A DNA stretch of 64,000 nt from Candidatus Latescibacterota bacterium. Its GTDB lineage: Bacteria > JAAXHH01. Both the position numbers and the translations under genes were made by a program. Every line of letters starts with the position of its first letter. Position 1 is the stretch's first letter. The stretch spans positions 248,001 to 312,000 of the forward strand of contig JAJEAN010000001.1 of the NCBI GenBank assembly GCA_022822725.1, read 5' to 3'. The notes under the pieces are model-generated. The model was given only the letters and a program-made list of their open reading frames with translations. It had not been told where the DNA came from and made no database searches. Below, one piece after another: positions 50,361-59,449 of this stretch.

Positions 50361-50447
50361 GTCTGCTCATTTTTCGGTAAACAATCCACTTGTCTGTTGC
50401 GCCGTGCGCAGACCCCAGATGACCGGACTGCCGGGAGGAGAATTACC

Positions 50448-51395
50448 ATGCCGCTTATCGTCGAGCTGGACCGCATCAAGGAAGCCGTAGAGGGCATTGA
50501 CGTCATTCAGGATATAGAAGACGGTTTCGTCGCCTATTCGCAGGGGAAGGTGCAGGTTCCGCCGGTCGGCGAGATGCACTTCGAGGATCCTCCCGGGAAC
50601 GTGCACATCAAGTACGGCGCGATCAACGACGACGACTATTACGTCATCAAGCTGGCGTCCGGGTTCAACGACAACCCGACGGTCGGACTGCCTCGCGTCC
50701 AGGGCATGATGCTGATCTTCAACCAGCGGACGGGCCAGCCCGTGGCCTTTCTGCTCGACCAGGGCTACCTCACCAACGTGCGCACGGCCGCCATGGGGCC
50801 GGTCGTGGCCAAGGCCCTCGCGCCGAAGAACGTCAGTCGCATCGGCGTGTTCGGCACGGGTCTCCAGGCGCGCATGCAGGTCGAGTACCTCAAGGGCGTC
50901 GTAGACTGCACGGACGTGATCGCCTGGGGCCGTTCCGTTGAGAGCAAGGCCGCCTACAAGAACGAAATGGAATCCCAGGGATACACCGTGGAGATCACGG
51001 ACGACGCCGGCGCCGTGGCGGCGACATGCAATCTCATCATCATGTCCACGCCGTCCCTGTCACCGCTGCTGACCGCCGACCAGGTGCGTCCCGGTACGCA
51101 CATCACCGCGATGGGTTCCGACACGCCGGACAAGATCGAGCTCGATCCCGGCGTACTCGCGAAGGCCGACGTGGTCGTGGCGGACAGCATTCCGCAGTGC
51201 CGGCTGCGCGGCGAGATCGCACAGGCGATGAAGGCGGGCGCCATTACCGAGGACAAGGTGGTCGAACTCGGAAACGTGATCCAGGATCCGTCCCTGGGCC
51301 GCACTTCCGACGATCAGATCTCGATCGCCGACTCAACCGGCGTCGCCGTGCAGGACATCCAGATTTCCAAGGCCGTCTATCACGCCGTAAAGTAG
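50448..51395 (+). CDS. Ornithine cyclodeaminase/mu-crystallin family protein
   Basis: A 315-residue NAD(P)-dependent enzyme. It has a substrate-side IKLASGF (Lys), LTNVRTAAMGPVVAKALA, the dinucleotide fold RIGVFGTGLQARMQ and ITAMGSDTPDKIELD with the catalytic Asp. The family includes ornithine cyclodeaminases, ketimine reductases and enzymes making diamino acids. GGAGGAG lies upstream of the ATG, among the best ribosome sites in the window. It is the first gene of a four-gene run. Confidence 0.88.
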   Translation: MPLIVELDRIKEAVEGIDVIQDIEDGFVAYSQGKVQVPPVGEMHFEDPPGNVHIKYGAINDDDYYVIKLASGFNDNPTVGLPRVQGMMLIFNQRTGQPVAFLLDQGYLTNVRTAAMGPVVAKALAPKNVSRIGVFGTGLQARMQVEYLKGVVDCTDVIAWGRSVESKAAYKNEMESQGYTVEITDDAGAVAATCNLIIMSTPSLSPLLTADQVRPGTHITAMGSDTPDKIELDPGVLAKADVVVADSIPQCRLRGEIAQAMKAGAITEDKVVELGNVIQDPSLGRTSDDQISIADSTGVAVQDIQISKAVYHAVK

Positions 51396-51443
51396 CGCGG
51401 CGCCTTGCCGGCTGACCCGCGCAACGAACCAAGGAGCAAACAC

Positions 51444-52622
51444 ATGGCAGCGGCTTTCCAGCCTTTCGAACTGGAACGCATCATGTCGGACTGGGAGCAG
51501 GTCGTGGAGTACAACCTGTCCGAGAGCGGCGCGCACCCCGTTAAAGTCAGGGAACTGATCGAACACGATCCGGACATCCTGGACCGTATGCTGGACACTG
51601 AACTGGGCTACGGATACGCCAACGGCTCGCCGGAACTGAGGGAGGCCATCGCCCAGTACTACCCTGGCGCGACCGCCGAAAACGTCCTGGTGACCATCGG
51701 GTGCATCGAGGCCAATTTCATCACGTTCCAGACGTTGCTGGAAGGCGGTGGCGAGGTGGCGGTCGAGGTGCCCTGCTATCTCCAGAGCTGGGGTCTCGCG
51801 CACAACCTGGGCGCCGTCCGGCGGACGTTCAACCTCGATCCCGACCGCGGCTGGGCGCTCAATACGGACAGCCTCGAAGCCGCCGTCTCGGATAAAACGA
51901 AACTGATCTCCATCTGCAATCCGAACAATCCGTCCGGACAGATCCTGACGGAGTCCGAAATGGACGCCGTCGTCCGCGTGGCCGAACGCAGCGGCGCCTA
52001 CCTGCTCGCCGACGAGATCTACGCCGGGTCCGAACGGGAACGCGAGGACGTGTCGCCCACCTTCTACGGCCGGTACGACCGGGTCATCGCGGCGGGCAGC
52101 ATGTCCAAGTCCTTCGCCATGCCCGGCCTGCGGATCGGCTGGCTCGTCGGTTCCCGGGACCTGATCAGGAAGCTCTGGATGCGACACGAGTACCTGGCGC
52201 TGAGCACGGCCAAGCTGTCCAACCACTTCCTCGCGCCGCTGGCGCTGCGCCCGGATGTGCGGAAGGCCATCTTCGAAAGGACGCGGGGCTATATACGGCG
52301 CGGATGGGACAACTACCAGACCTGGATCGGCGAAAACGCGGACATCCTGAGTCTCGTGCCGCCCCAGGCGACGGCTATTTCCTTCGTCCGGTACAACCTG
52401 AAGACCGATTCCGCGACGCTCGCGAACCGGTTGATCCAGGAGAAGTCGGTGCTGATCGGCCCCGGCGACTACTTCGGCGTGCCCAACCATCTCCGCATCA
52501 GCTACGGCCTGCCGCCCGACTACCTGAACGAGGGACTGCGCCGTATATCCAGCCTGCTCCGCCAGATCGCCGAGGAAGAGGCAGCCGGATCCGAAAACGA
52601 GCGCGGTGCGGCCGCCGGCTGA
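51444..52622 (+). CDS. Class I/II aminotransferase (capreomycidine-synthase-like)
   Basis: A 392-residue PLP enzyme of fold type I. It has TIGCIEANFITFQTLLEGG, ISICNPNNPSGQILTE, LADEIYAGSER and the PLP-lysine in AGSMSKSFAMPGLRIGW. The gene order (cyclodeaminase, then this) and sequence style resemble aminotransferases of arginine- or ornithine-derived amino acids, such as VioD-type capreomycidine synthase; that is inference. AAGGAG precedes the ATG. Confidence 0.85.
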   Translation: MAAAFQPFELERIMSDWEQVVEYNLSESGAHPVKVRELIEHDPDILDRMLDTELGYGYANGSPELREAIAQYYPGATAENVLVTIGCIEANFITFQTLLEGGGEVAVEVPCYLQSWGLAHNLGAVRRTFNLDPDRGWALNTDSLEAAVSDKTKLISICNPNNPSGQILTESEMDAVVRVAERSGAYLLADEIYAGSEREREDVSPTFYGRYDRVIAAGSMSKSFAMPGLRIGWLVGSRDLIRKLWMRHEYLALSTAKLSNHFLAPLALRPDVRKAIFERTRGYIRRGWDNYQTWIGENADILSLVPPQATAISFVRYNLKTDSATLANRLIQEKSVLIGPGDYFGVPNHLRISYGLPPDYLNEGLRRISSLLRQIAEEEAAGSENERGAAAG

Positions 52623-52640
52623 TCACGGGAAGGGCCTGCC

Positions 52641-53792
52641 ATGCCAACGTCCCTCGATCCGCTGGTACCGGTCGACGAGTTCCCCGTAGCGCAGACCTGC
52701 ACGTACATCAACGCGGCCAACGTGACGCCTATGTACCGTCCGGCGGCCGCGGCGATCACTGACTGGTACCGGGACGTCGCCGAGCACGGCAGCAACCACT
52801 TCGACGAAGAAGCCGAGGCCACGGTCTTCGACGAACTCCACCTGCAGGCGGCCCGGCTCTTCAACGCGTCCCCAACCGACATCGCCGCCGGTTCCAGCAC
52901 CACGGAACTCCTGAGTTCCCTGGCCTGGGCGGTCATGCCCGGCGCGGAGACCAACGTCGTCAGCACCGACGTTTCCTTCCCTGCCTCGGTATATCCCTGG
53001 CGGCGCGTCGCCAACCACACGGGTTGCGAGATCCGGCTGGCGCACGCGCGGGGAGACACCGTCGACCCCGATCGCGTCAGGGACCTCGTGGACGACAACA
53101 CCGCGGTGGTGGCCCTGTCCCACGTGGAGTTCCGCAGCGGCCAGCGCTGGGACCTGGCCGCCTTCGCGGACATCGCACACCAACACGGCGCCCTGCTGGT
53201 CGTGGACGCGACCCAGTCGGCCGGGGCGGTGCCCATCGACGCGCCCGGCATGGGCGTGGACGCCGTGGCCGCCGGGGCGTACAAGTGGCTGTGCGGCCCT
53301 TTCGGCGTGGCCGTCATGTACCTCGCGCCGCACCTGGCCACGCGTCTCGAACCCGGCCTGGTGGGCTTCAGAAGCCAAAAAGACATCTGGGATATCCGTA
53401 CCGATCCGCCGGACTACCCGGAGGACGCGTCCCGTTTCGAGTTCAGTACCATGGCTTACGGGTTGGCCGGCGGGTTCGCGAAATCGATCGGGTTCCTCGT
53501 GGACACGGATATCGACCGGATCTTCGCCCACAACCAGGTGCTGGCCGACCACCTCATCGACGGCCTGACCGCGATGGGCGCCGAGGTCACCTCCCCCCGG
53601 AACGCCGACGAGCGTTCGGCCATCGTCACCGCCCGCTTCCCCGGCCGCGACATCTCCGACGTGGCGCAACACCTGAAACAGGCGGGCGTCATGGTCGCCC
53701 TGCGCGGCCCCGTGATCCGGTTCTCGCCCCACCTGTACAACCGGATGGCCGACGTGGAACGGGCGCTTGAAGTGATTTCCGGCATGGATTGA
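52641..53792 (+). CDS. Class V aminotransferase-like PLP enzyme
   Basis: A 383-residue PLP enzyme related to cysteine desulfurases and isopenicillin-N-epimerase-like proteins. It has SSTTELLSSLAWAVMPG, VVDATQSAGAVPID with the PLP Asp, and the Lys site in AAGAYKWLCGPFGVAV. No desulfurase Cys loop is seen, so lyase, epimerase or kynureninase-like chemistry is more likely. It follows the class I enzyme by 18 bases. Confidence 0.85.
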   Translation: MPTSLDPLVPVDEFPVAQTCTYINAANVTPMYRPAAAAITDWYRDVAEHGSNHFDEEAEATVFDELHLQAARLFNASPTDIAAGSSTTELLSSLAWAVMPGAETNVVSTDVSFPASVYPWRRVANHTGCEIRLAHARGDTVDPDRVRDLVDDNTAVVALSHVEFRSGQRWDLAAFADIAHQHGALLVVDATQSAGAVPIDAPGMGVDAVAAGAYKWLCGPFGVAVMYLAPHLATRLEPGLVGFRSQKDIWDIRTDPPDYPEDASRFEFSTMAYGLAGGFAKSIGFLVDTDIDRIFAHNQVLADHLIDGLTAMGAEVTSPRNADERSAIVTARFPGRDISDVAQHLKQAGVMVALRGPVIRFSPHLYNRMADVERALEVISGMD

Positions 53793-53810
53793 TCCGAAAC
53801 GGAACCTGCC

Positions 53811-55271
53811 ATGTATAAGTTTCAGTGGTACCAGTCGATCTACGACAGCTTCCCGAAAATCGCCGAAGAAGCCCGGAAATACGGCGAAGAGATCGGCACG
53901 CAGAAGCTGAAGCAGGACATCGGCCTGTACGCCGGCAGCTCGGCGCGGCCCGGCAACCTGCCCGATTACGTACTCGACGCGATCGTGGAAGCCAACCGGG
54001 GCGGCAAGACCTACCCGGTCCGGGTGATCGAAGACGAACTGCGTGAAGTCGTCAAGGACGTCTACGGCGACGCGTACGACGCGGTGGCCGCCAATACATG
54101 CGAAGCGCTGCTGCGCCTCACGCTCGAGACCCTGTGCGCGCCGCCCTCCATGCGCCACGGCGACATCTACCGCGGCCGGCTGCTCATGCCCTACGGGGAG
54201 GACTACGAGTGGATCGGCGGATACGGCCGGGCCTTCCCGCCGCGGTACAAGAACCTCCTCGTGGACCGGACCATCGCCGGCGGCGAACTGGGCATCGAGA
54301 ACAAGAGCCTTGCGAACCTGGAGTCGCTCTACGTCCGCATGGCCGGCGCGAAGTACGATCCCCACGGCATCCGGTACAATCCCACCTCGCTGCTCACCGC
54401 CGTCGACGTGGATGGCACCATCGAAAACGTGAAGAAAGCCGCCGAAAGAAACGCTTCGCTGCTCACGGGCATCGCCACGGTGGGTTACGACACCCCCAGC
54501 TACGGGCTCGGTGAGCAGGACGAGAAAGGCGCGCCTGTCCTTCTAAAGAAACTGGCCGGCGTGGCCCGGGACTACGATGTACCATACATCGTCGACACAG
54601 GGGGCTCGATTCCCATCGTTGGCATGGACCCCCGGGACATCGGCTGCGACATCATCACCTACAGCATGGACAAGCCCGGCCGCGCACCGGCATCGGGGCT
54701 GCTGATCGGCAAAGAGGAGATCATCAACCCGATCCGCAAGGGTATGGGCCTCGGCGGCCAACGCTACGGTGAGCTATCCTCCCACGGAAAGGCGGTCTAC
54801 ACCTTCAGCGATCCGGGTCGGGACACGCTGGTCGGCCTGACCGCCTACCTGAAGGTCCTGCGCGACCGGCCCCGCCTGGTCACGGACCCCGTGGACCGGT
54901 TCCACGAGATCATCGTGGAGGAGTTCGCGCAGATGAAGCCCGCGCGCTTCCGCGACGACCTGATCTTCACGAAGACCTATCAACTCGGCGGCACCGAACT
55001 CAACTACGAACGCACCTGGAAGGACGGCGCCTTCGGCATCCCGATCTTCAACCTCGAAGACCTGTGGGCCAACACCAACCCCATCGTGCTCGCCCAGGAG
55101 CACATGGGCGTCGAACCCGCCACGATTTACAGCGGAAAGATGTTCCTTGGACCCGGCCTGGGGACGCTGGACCAGGAGGGCAACCTGATCGAGGAATACG
55201 CGGTCCTCGGCGCGAAGACCCTCGTCAAGGCCGTGGAAATCGTCTGCCGGTATGCGGGGCTGGGGGATTGA
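53811..55271 (+). CDS. Fold-type-I PLP enzyme of unknown specificity
   Basis: A 486-residue PLP enzyme distinct from the two before it. Landmarks are AANTCEALLRLTLETL (cofactor phosphate side), VPYIVDTGGSIPIVG (Asp) and the likely PLP-lysine in ITYSMDKPGRAPASGLLIG, as in SelA- or tyrosine-phenol-lyase-like folds. I cannot give a named activity. It closes the operon; the AT-rich island begins 30 bases after its stop. Confidence 0.75.
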   Translation: MYKFQWYQSIYDSFPKIAEEARKYGEEIGTQKLKQDIGLYAGSSARPGNLPDYVLDAIVEANRGGKTYPVRVIEDELREVVKDVYGDAYDAVAANTCEALLRLTLETLCAPPSMRHGDIYRGRLLMPYGEDYEWIGGYGRAFPPRYKNLLVDRTIAGGELGIENKSLANLESLYVRMAGAKYDPHGIRYNPTSLLTAVDVDGTIENVKKAAERNASLLTGIATVGYDTPSYGLGEQDEKGAPVLLKKLAGVARDYDVPYIVDTGGSIPIVGMDPRDIGCDIITYSMDKPGRAPASGLLIGKEEIINPIRKGMGLGGQRYGELSSHGKAVYTFSDPGRDTLVGLTAYLKVLRDRPRLVTDPVDRFHEIIVEEFAQMKPARFRDDLIFTKTYQLGGTELNYERTWKDGAFGIPIFNLEDLWANTNPIVLAQEHMGVEPATIYSGKMFLGPGLGTLDQEGNLIEEYAVLGAKTLVKAVEIVCRYAGLGD

Positions 55272-55301
55272 CGGACCGCTCGCGGTAGCCACAAAACCTT
55301 G

Positions 55302-55330
55302 CATATGATATTATAATGTGATATCATATG
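55302..55330. promoter_or_regulatory. Perfect inverted repeat over the hicAB -10 box, probable HicB operator
   Basis: CATATGATAT (55302-55311) and ATATCATATG (55321-55330) are perfect reverse complements separated by nine bases. The centre contains a consensus TATAAT (55312-55317), and the right arm ends just before the hicA ATG. Autoregulation through palindromic promoter operators is established for HicAB. No good -35 is seen, so an activator or weak promoter is possible. Confidence 0.75.
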
Positions 55331-55332
55331 TC

Positions 55333-55587
55333 ATGAACAGTCGTCAACGAAAGATCCTCGAAGCAGTTTTTACCGACCCCGTATCCTCGAATATAAAATG
55401 GCGACTAATCGAAACACTGCTTGTTTCACTGGGTTGTGAAGTAATTGAAGGTAGTGGTTCCAGGATAGCCTTTAAATTCGGGACGCTTCGAGCCGATTTC
55501 CATCGGCCTCATCCGGGCAAAGAAGCTAAACCATATCAGGTACGCGCAGTACGTGAGTTCCTGATACAGTTGGGGGTTGAGCCATGA
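55333..55587 (+). CDS. hicA: HicA-type mRNA interferase toxin
   Basis: An 84-residue toxin of the HicA family, a dsRBD-like ribonuclease that cleaves mRNA. The characteristic C-terminal part GSGSRIAFKFGTLRADFHRP followed by HPGKEA and VREFLIQLGVEP is present with the catalytic-region His residues. ATG at 55333 starts right after the operator. The stop overlaps the hicB start (ATGA), the normal toxin-first HicAB arrangement. Confidence 0.9.
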   Translation: MNSRQRKILEAVFTDPVSSNIKWRLIETLLVSLGCEVIEGSGSRIAFKFGTLRADFHRPHPGKEAKPYQVRAVREFLIQLGVEP

Positions 55588-55916
55588 AACCCATGCGCTA
55601 CAAAGGATATCCGGCACGCATCGAATACAGTGACGAGGACGGATGTTTCGTCGGCCGTGTGGCTGGTATTCGCGACATCATCACGTTTCATGGAGAAAGC
55701 GTCGGAGAAGTTCGTGAGTCGTTCGAAGAGGCTCTTGATTTCTACCTGGACAGTTGCAACAAACGGAGCGAGCCACCGAACAAGCCCTATTCGGGGAAAC
55801 TCCTGTTGCGAATCGATCCGGAAATCCACGCGGCGGTAGCCGAGGCGGCCGAAGTCAACGGCTTGAGTATAAACCAGTGGGCCGGGGAGAAACTGAGGGA
55901 GGCGAGCCGCGAGTAA
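55584..55916 (+). CDS. hicB: HicB-type antitoxin
   Basis: A 110-residue antitoxin. The N-terminal HicB fold carries YPARIEYSDEDGCFVGRV, GIRDIITFHGESVGEV and FEEALDFYLDSC. The C-terminal DNA-binding part has LLLRIDPEIHAAVAEAAEVN and LSINQWAGEKL, a ribbon-helix-helix pattern. It should neutralise HicA and repress the palindromic operator. Confidence 0.92.
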   Translation: MKPMRYKGYPARIEYSDEDGCFVGRVAGIRDIITFHGESVGEVRESFEEALDFYLDSCNKRSEPPNKPYSGKLLLRIDPEIHAAVAEAAEVNGLSINQWAGEKLREASRE

Positions 55917-56016
55917 CAAGCCCAACGCTAAATATGTAGTTTTTAAAACCGATCAATTTGATTGAGTCGTGACATCTAAGATAGTAACGTACAGAACATA
56001 GGAAAGGCAATACGGA

Positions 56017-57204
56017 GTGAAAACAGCTATACTCTTAGGAGCAGGTTCTTCAATACCGGCAGGCTACCCATGTACGAACGCGATTACGAATCTAGTTCTT
56101 ACGGGAGAGGGGATAACAAGAGCTTCCGATTCGTCTTACTATATTGAGGACAACGCAGAAGAAGCTCGAGATGGTACAACCGAATTAGCAAACAAGATGG
56201 CAAGAAAACTATATTCGGAGATGAAGTCTCACAATGAACATTATGGGATGGATCAGAATCCCAACTACGAGGAAATCGCCTATTTAGCAACTCAAGGATG
56301 TGAACAGTGGTCAGGTGAGATAGATAACCCGGTAATTCTTGAATTCATAAATAGACTTAGAATCGAATTGGCATCGGAGATCTGTAAGTTAAAGGACCAC
56401 AGTCACAAAACCTGTCTCGATAACGCTGGCAACGATGACATGCTTGCATCGTTGTTTGAAGAAACTCGCAATTACATTGCAGACATCGTCTGGCGATGCT
56501 TACTTCGTAGACCAGGTCCACTTAACCATTTGGAAATTATCAAGTATATCTATGAAAAATCCGAACTTACCAGTATTTCCACCCTCTGTCATGATAATCA
56601 TCTCGAGGCATTTCTAAGGAATGAGGGTATTGCTCTCGCCGATGGATTCTCAGACTCGACAGAGGCGGACATCCGGTTCTGGAACAGCAACCTATTTTCG
56701 GATGAAAAGACAACATATCTCAAACTGCACGGCTCTATCGACTGGTTTGAACTCAAACCCCATTCAGGAGATATATACGACTATAGTGTGGGGTTACTCG
56801 CACCACACTTGGACTGTAGACGATTGAAAACCTCAACTGGTGATTGGTTAGACTCCTGTGGCCGACCACTACTTCTAATTGGCACCTTTAATAAAATATC
56901 TGAATACAGTTCAGGCATATTCCGTGATATTCACTGCTGCTTTCGATCTACTGTAAGAAAAGCAGATCTACTTGTTGTGTGTGGTTATAGTTTTGGTGAC
57001 AAAGGGATTAACAGTGAAATTGTGGACTGGATCTGCGGTGATCGAAAGCGACACCTAACCATAATCCACCCCGATAAACAATATCTACTTTCCCACGCAC
57101 GGCCAGCAATCCGAGACAACTGGAATGAATGGGAGAAACACGAATCGGTTTCTGTTATAGATAAAAACCTTGAAGATGTTGGTGTCTCTGACCTCTCATT
57201 ATAA
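56017..57204 (+). CDS. SIR2-like NAD-binding protein, candidate defence effector
   Basis: A 395-residue protein with a SIR2-family fold. The N-terminal NAD-binding GAGSS is at residues 8-12, a helical insert spans about 40-180, and KLHGSIDWF at 236-244 holds the catalytic-type His238. LLVVCGYSFGDKGINSEI and LTIIHPD near the C-terminus are typical of stand-alone SIR2_2 proteins. Several of these are NADase effectors of anti-phage systems. The expected TLNxD motif reads T-L-C191-H-D, with Cys in place of the Asn. The start is a GTG with GGAAAGG upstream. The gene is clearly AT-richer than flanking operons. Confidence 0.8.
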   Translation: MKTAILLGAGSSIPAGYPCTNAITNLVLTGEGITRASDSSYYIEDNAEEARDGTTELANKMARKLYSEMKSHNEHYGMDQNPNYEEIAYLATQGCEQWSGEIDNPVILEFINRLRIELASEICKLKDHSHKTCLDNAGNDDMLASLFEETRNYIADIVWRCLLRRPGPLNHLEIIKYIYEKSELTSISTLCHDNHLEAFLRNEGIALADGFSDSTEADIRFWNSNLFSDEKTTYLKLHGSIDWFELKPHSGDIYDYSVGLLAPHLDCRRLKTSTGDWLDSCGRPLLLIGTFNKISEYSSGIFRDIHCCFRSTVRKADLLVVCGYSFGDKGINSEIVDWICGDRKRHLTIIHPDKQYLLSHARPAIRDNWNEWEKHESVSVIDKNLEDVGVSDLSL

Positions 57205-57289
57205 GTTCAATATAAATGTGTAAAGTTAAGAAATAAATGACCTTGGGTAGTTGTACACATGAACAATCATTGATGAACTTACGAGTATT

Positions 57290-57940
57290 ATGGTCAATTA
57301 TACAGAAAATGAACTAAGGTATATTGACAAGTTAGACGATTATAAGGCTCGGTCGATAGAGGCTTTTGATCGAAACATATTGACATTGTCTGCTGGGTCG
57401 ATTGTTCTCTCAGTAACGTTCGTAAAAACATTCATCAAGAGTTTCCCTGCGGTTTATGATCTCGCACTTGTATTCTCTTGGCTGTCATTCTTGGCAACAA
57501 TCGTCCTGGTGCTCGCATCGTATCTGTTCGGTATCCAGTCGTTTGATAACGAATTCGAGGAAATAAGGGCCAAAAAGATGACGGCAATAAAAAATGAGAA
57601 CTCAGAAACCAATAGGAAAGGAGGAAAGAAACGTAATTACAATCGAACAATAAGAGTGCTTCGTTTTATAAGCGGCATAACTTTTGTATCTGGGCTGTTT
57701 TTATTGATCCTTTTTTCATGTTCAAATCTGAGGGAAATCGAAATGCCAGAGAACGATCGTGTGGAACGTATCGATAATGGAGATAACAGTGAGACTAGAA
57801 GGCAAGACCAGAGTTACACAAAAAGCCTTGAAACACCATTTAACATCCTAGATGACGGGAACGAAGATACCGGCCAGGATAGTCAACAAGGCAATCAAGG
57901 CTCCGAAGAGGACTCCAGTCAAACCAACAATGAACAGTAG
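57290..57940 (+). CDS. Three-helix membrane protein, partner of the SIR2-like gene
   Basis: A 216-residue protein with predicted membrane helices at about 30-49, 56-81 and 122-144, a basic loop between the second and third, and a long acidic, Gln/Asn/Ser-rich tail. DRNILTLSAGSIVLSVTFV near the first helix is a phrase seen in small membrane proteins encoded with defence genes (SLATT-like). I cannot name a family with certainty. It lies 85 bases after the SIR2-like gene in the same AT-rich stretch, so the two may form one system. Confidence 0.6.
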   Translation: MVNYTENELRYIDKLDDYKARSIEAFDRNILTLSAGSIVLSVTFVKTFIKSFPAVYDLALVFSWLSFLATIVLVLASYLFGIQSFDNEFEEIRAKKMTAIKNENSETNRKGGKKRNYNRTIRVLRFISGITFVSGLFLLILFSCSNLREIEMPENDRVERIDNGDNSETRRQDQSYTKSLETPFNILDDGNEDTGQDSQQGNQGSEEDSSQTNNEQ

Positions 57941-58057
57941 GAATGATCTTCTTTACCTCAGCGGCCATATTTCTAAATGTACGATGGGTTATGACCGTTT
58001 GTATATTCTGGATGAGGGGTGTGCACTAGTTGCACGCGCGGTCCCTGCCTCGAATCA

Positions 58058-59449
58058 CTAGAACTCCACGCCTTCCAACACAAGCGACTCCATCACGTCC
58101 CACTGGCCGGAGGGCAGGTCCTCTTCGCACAACTGCGCCAGTTCCTTCTCGAAGAAAAAGGCCTTCTCGCCGAAGGCCGGCTCGAGGTCGTCCAGCCAGA
58201 TGGCTTCTTCATCGTAACGCGCAAAGAACGGCCGCAGGACCCAGTCGGGATTGCGTCCCTGCAGGAATCGCAGGACGATGATCTTCTCGCCGTGGATCTC
58301 GCTGACGCCGAGGACGTGGACCTTCCCGGGATGGGCCGACATGCTGGGTCCGCGCACGGTCCGGCAGATCCCGCTTACCTGCTGGAAGGCATGCTGGAAG
58401 ATCTCCCAGGCCCGGACCAGCGGCACGGCGAAGAAACGCTGCACGCCGGTGTCCCGCACCATGAACATGTAATAGGGTACCATCCCCAGGTCCACCTGTT
58501 TGCGCCACATGGCGGCCCAGGTGTCCGGATCGTCGTTGATATGCCTCAGGATGGGAGACTGCGTGTAGACTTTCGCCCCCGTGCCGCGGATCCGGCTGAC
58601 CGCCATTGACACCGCGTCGGGCTGGAGTTCGGCGGGATGGCTGCAATGGGCCATGACGGCCAGGTGCTTGCCGGCTCGGATGACCCGTTCGAACAGTGCC
58701 AGCACTTCGTCCGCATCGGGATCCGTGAGGTACTTGTAGGGCCAGTAGGCCAGTGATTTCGTCCCGATCCGGATCGTGTGCAGATTGGGGAGGTCCGCCT
58801 TCAGCAACGCGTCGATATACACGCTGAGGTTTTTCGCCCTCATGACCATGGGATCGCCGCCCGTGAAAAGCACGTCGGTGACCTGGGGATTGTCCTCGAG
58901 GTACCTGATGAGGCTTTCGACCTCTCGGCTGGCGAACTTCAATTCGTCGATGCCTACGAACTGGGGCCAGCGAAAGCAGAAGGTGCAGTAGGCGTGGCAG
59001 GTCTGACCCTGGGACGGGAAGAAAAGGACCGTCTCCCGGTACTTGTGCTGCATGCCATCCAGCTTCTCGTTGTCCTCCCTGGGGACATTGTGCTCGAGCT
59101 GGCCCGCGGGCTGTGGGTTCAGATCCCATCGGATCCGGTTCACGGTGCGCGCCATCTCCGCTTCGCCCGCCCCCTTTTTCACCAGGGCCGCCACCTCGTC
59201 GAAGTGGTCCGGCGAAAGCATCTCCTTTTGCGGAAAGGTGAGCTGGAACATGGGGTCGTCCGGGACATGCTCCCATTGGATCAGATGCTCCACCACGTGA
59301 GCATTGGTCCGGAACGGCAAAACCCGTGCCACGACTTCCATTTCGAACTTCAGGTCCTCCGGAAGACGCTTGATCTGTGGTATCTTCCTGAAGTTCCTGA
59401 GATCGTATATCTGCAACCTGGGGGCTTTGCCGTTTATGCTTCTGATCAT
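58058..59449 (-). CDS. KamA-family radical SAM aminomutase
   Basis: A 463-residue radical SAM enzyme. The CxxxCxxC cluster site is in TCHAYCTFCFRWPQF, with GGDP within VLFTGGDPMVM and the PLP-related MVPYYMFMVRDTGVQRFF region of lysine 2,3-aminomutases. Substrate (lysine, glutamate or another amino acid) is not clear. ATG at 59449 with GTAAGGAAGG upstream is preferred; the frame is open to 59563. It does not belong to the island operon, being on the other strand. Confidence 0.85.
   Translation of the reverse strand: MIRSINGKAPRLQIYDLRNFRKIPQIKRLPEDLKFEMEVVARVLPFRTNAHVVEHLIQWEHVPDDPMFQLTFPQKEMLSPDHFDEVAALVKKGAGEAEMARTVNRIRWDLNPQPAGQLEHNVPREDNEKLDGMQHKYRETVLFFPSQGQTCHAYCTFCFRWPQFVGIDELKFASREVESLIRYLEDNPQVTDVLFTGGDPMVMRAKNLSVYIDALLKADLPNLHTIRIGTKSLAYWPYKYLTDPDADEVLALFERVIRAGKHLAVMAHCSHPAELQPDAVSMAVSRIRGTGAKVYTQSPILRHINDDPDTWAAMWRKQVDLGMVPYYMFMVRDTGVQRFFAVPLVRAWEIFQHAFQQVSGICRTVRGPSMSAHPGKVHVLGVSEIHGEKIIVLRFLQGRNPDWVLRPFFARYDEEAIWLDDLEPAFGEKAFFFEKELAQLCEEDLPSGQWDVMESLVLEGVEF

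Noticed and set aside
55272-58057. AT-rich island considered as a prophage or integrative element
   Set aside because: No integrase, transposase, tRNA target or direct-repeat boundary is visible; only four genes differ in composition.
57852-58061. Short plus-strand frame after the membrane protein
   Set aside because: It overlaps the end of the membrane protein gene in another frame, lacks a ribosome site, and has no recognisable feature.
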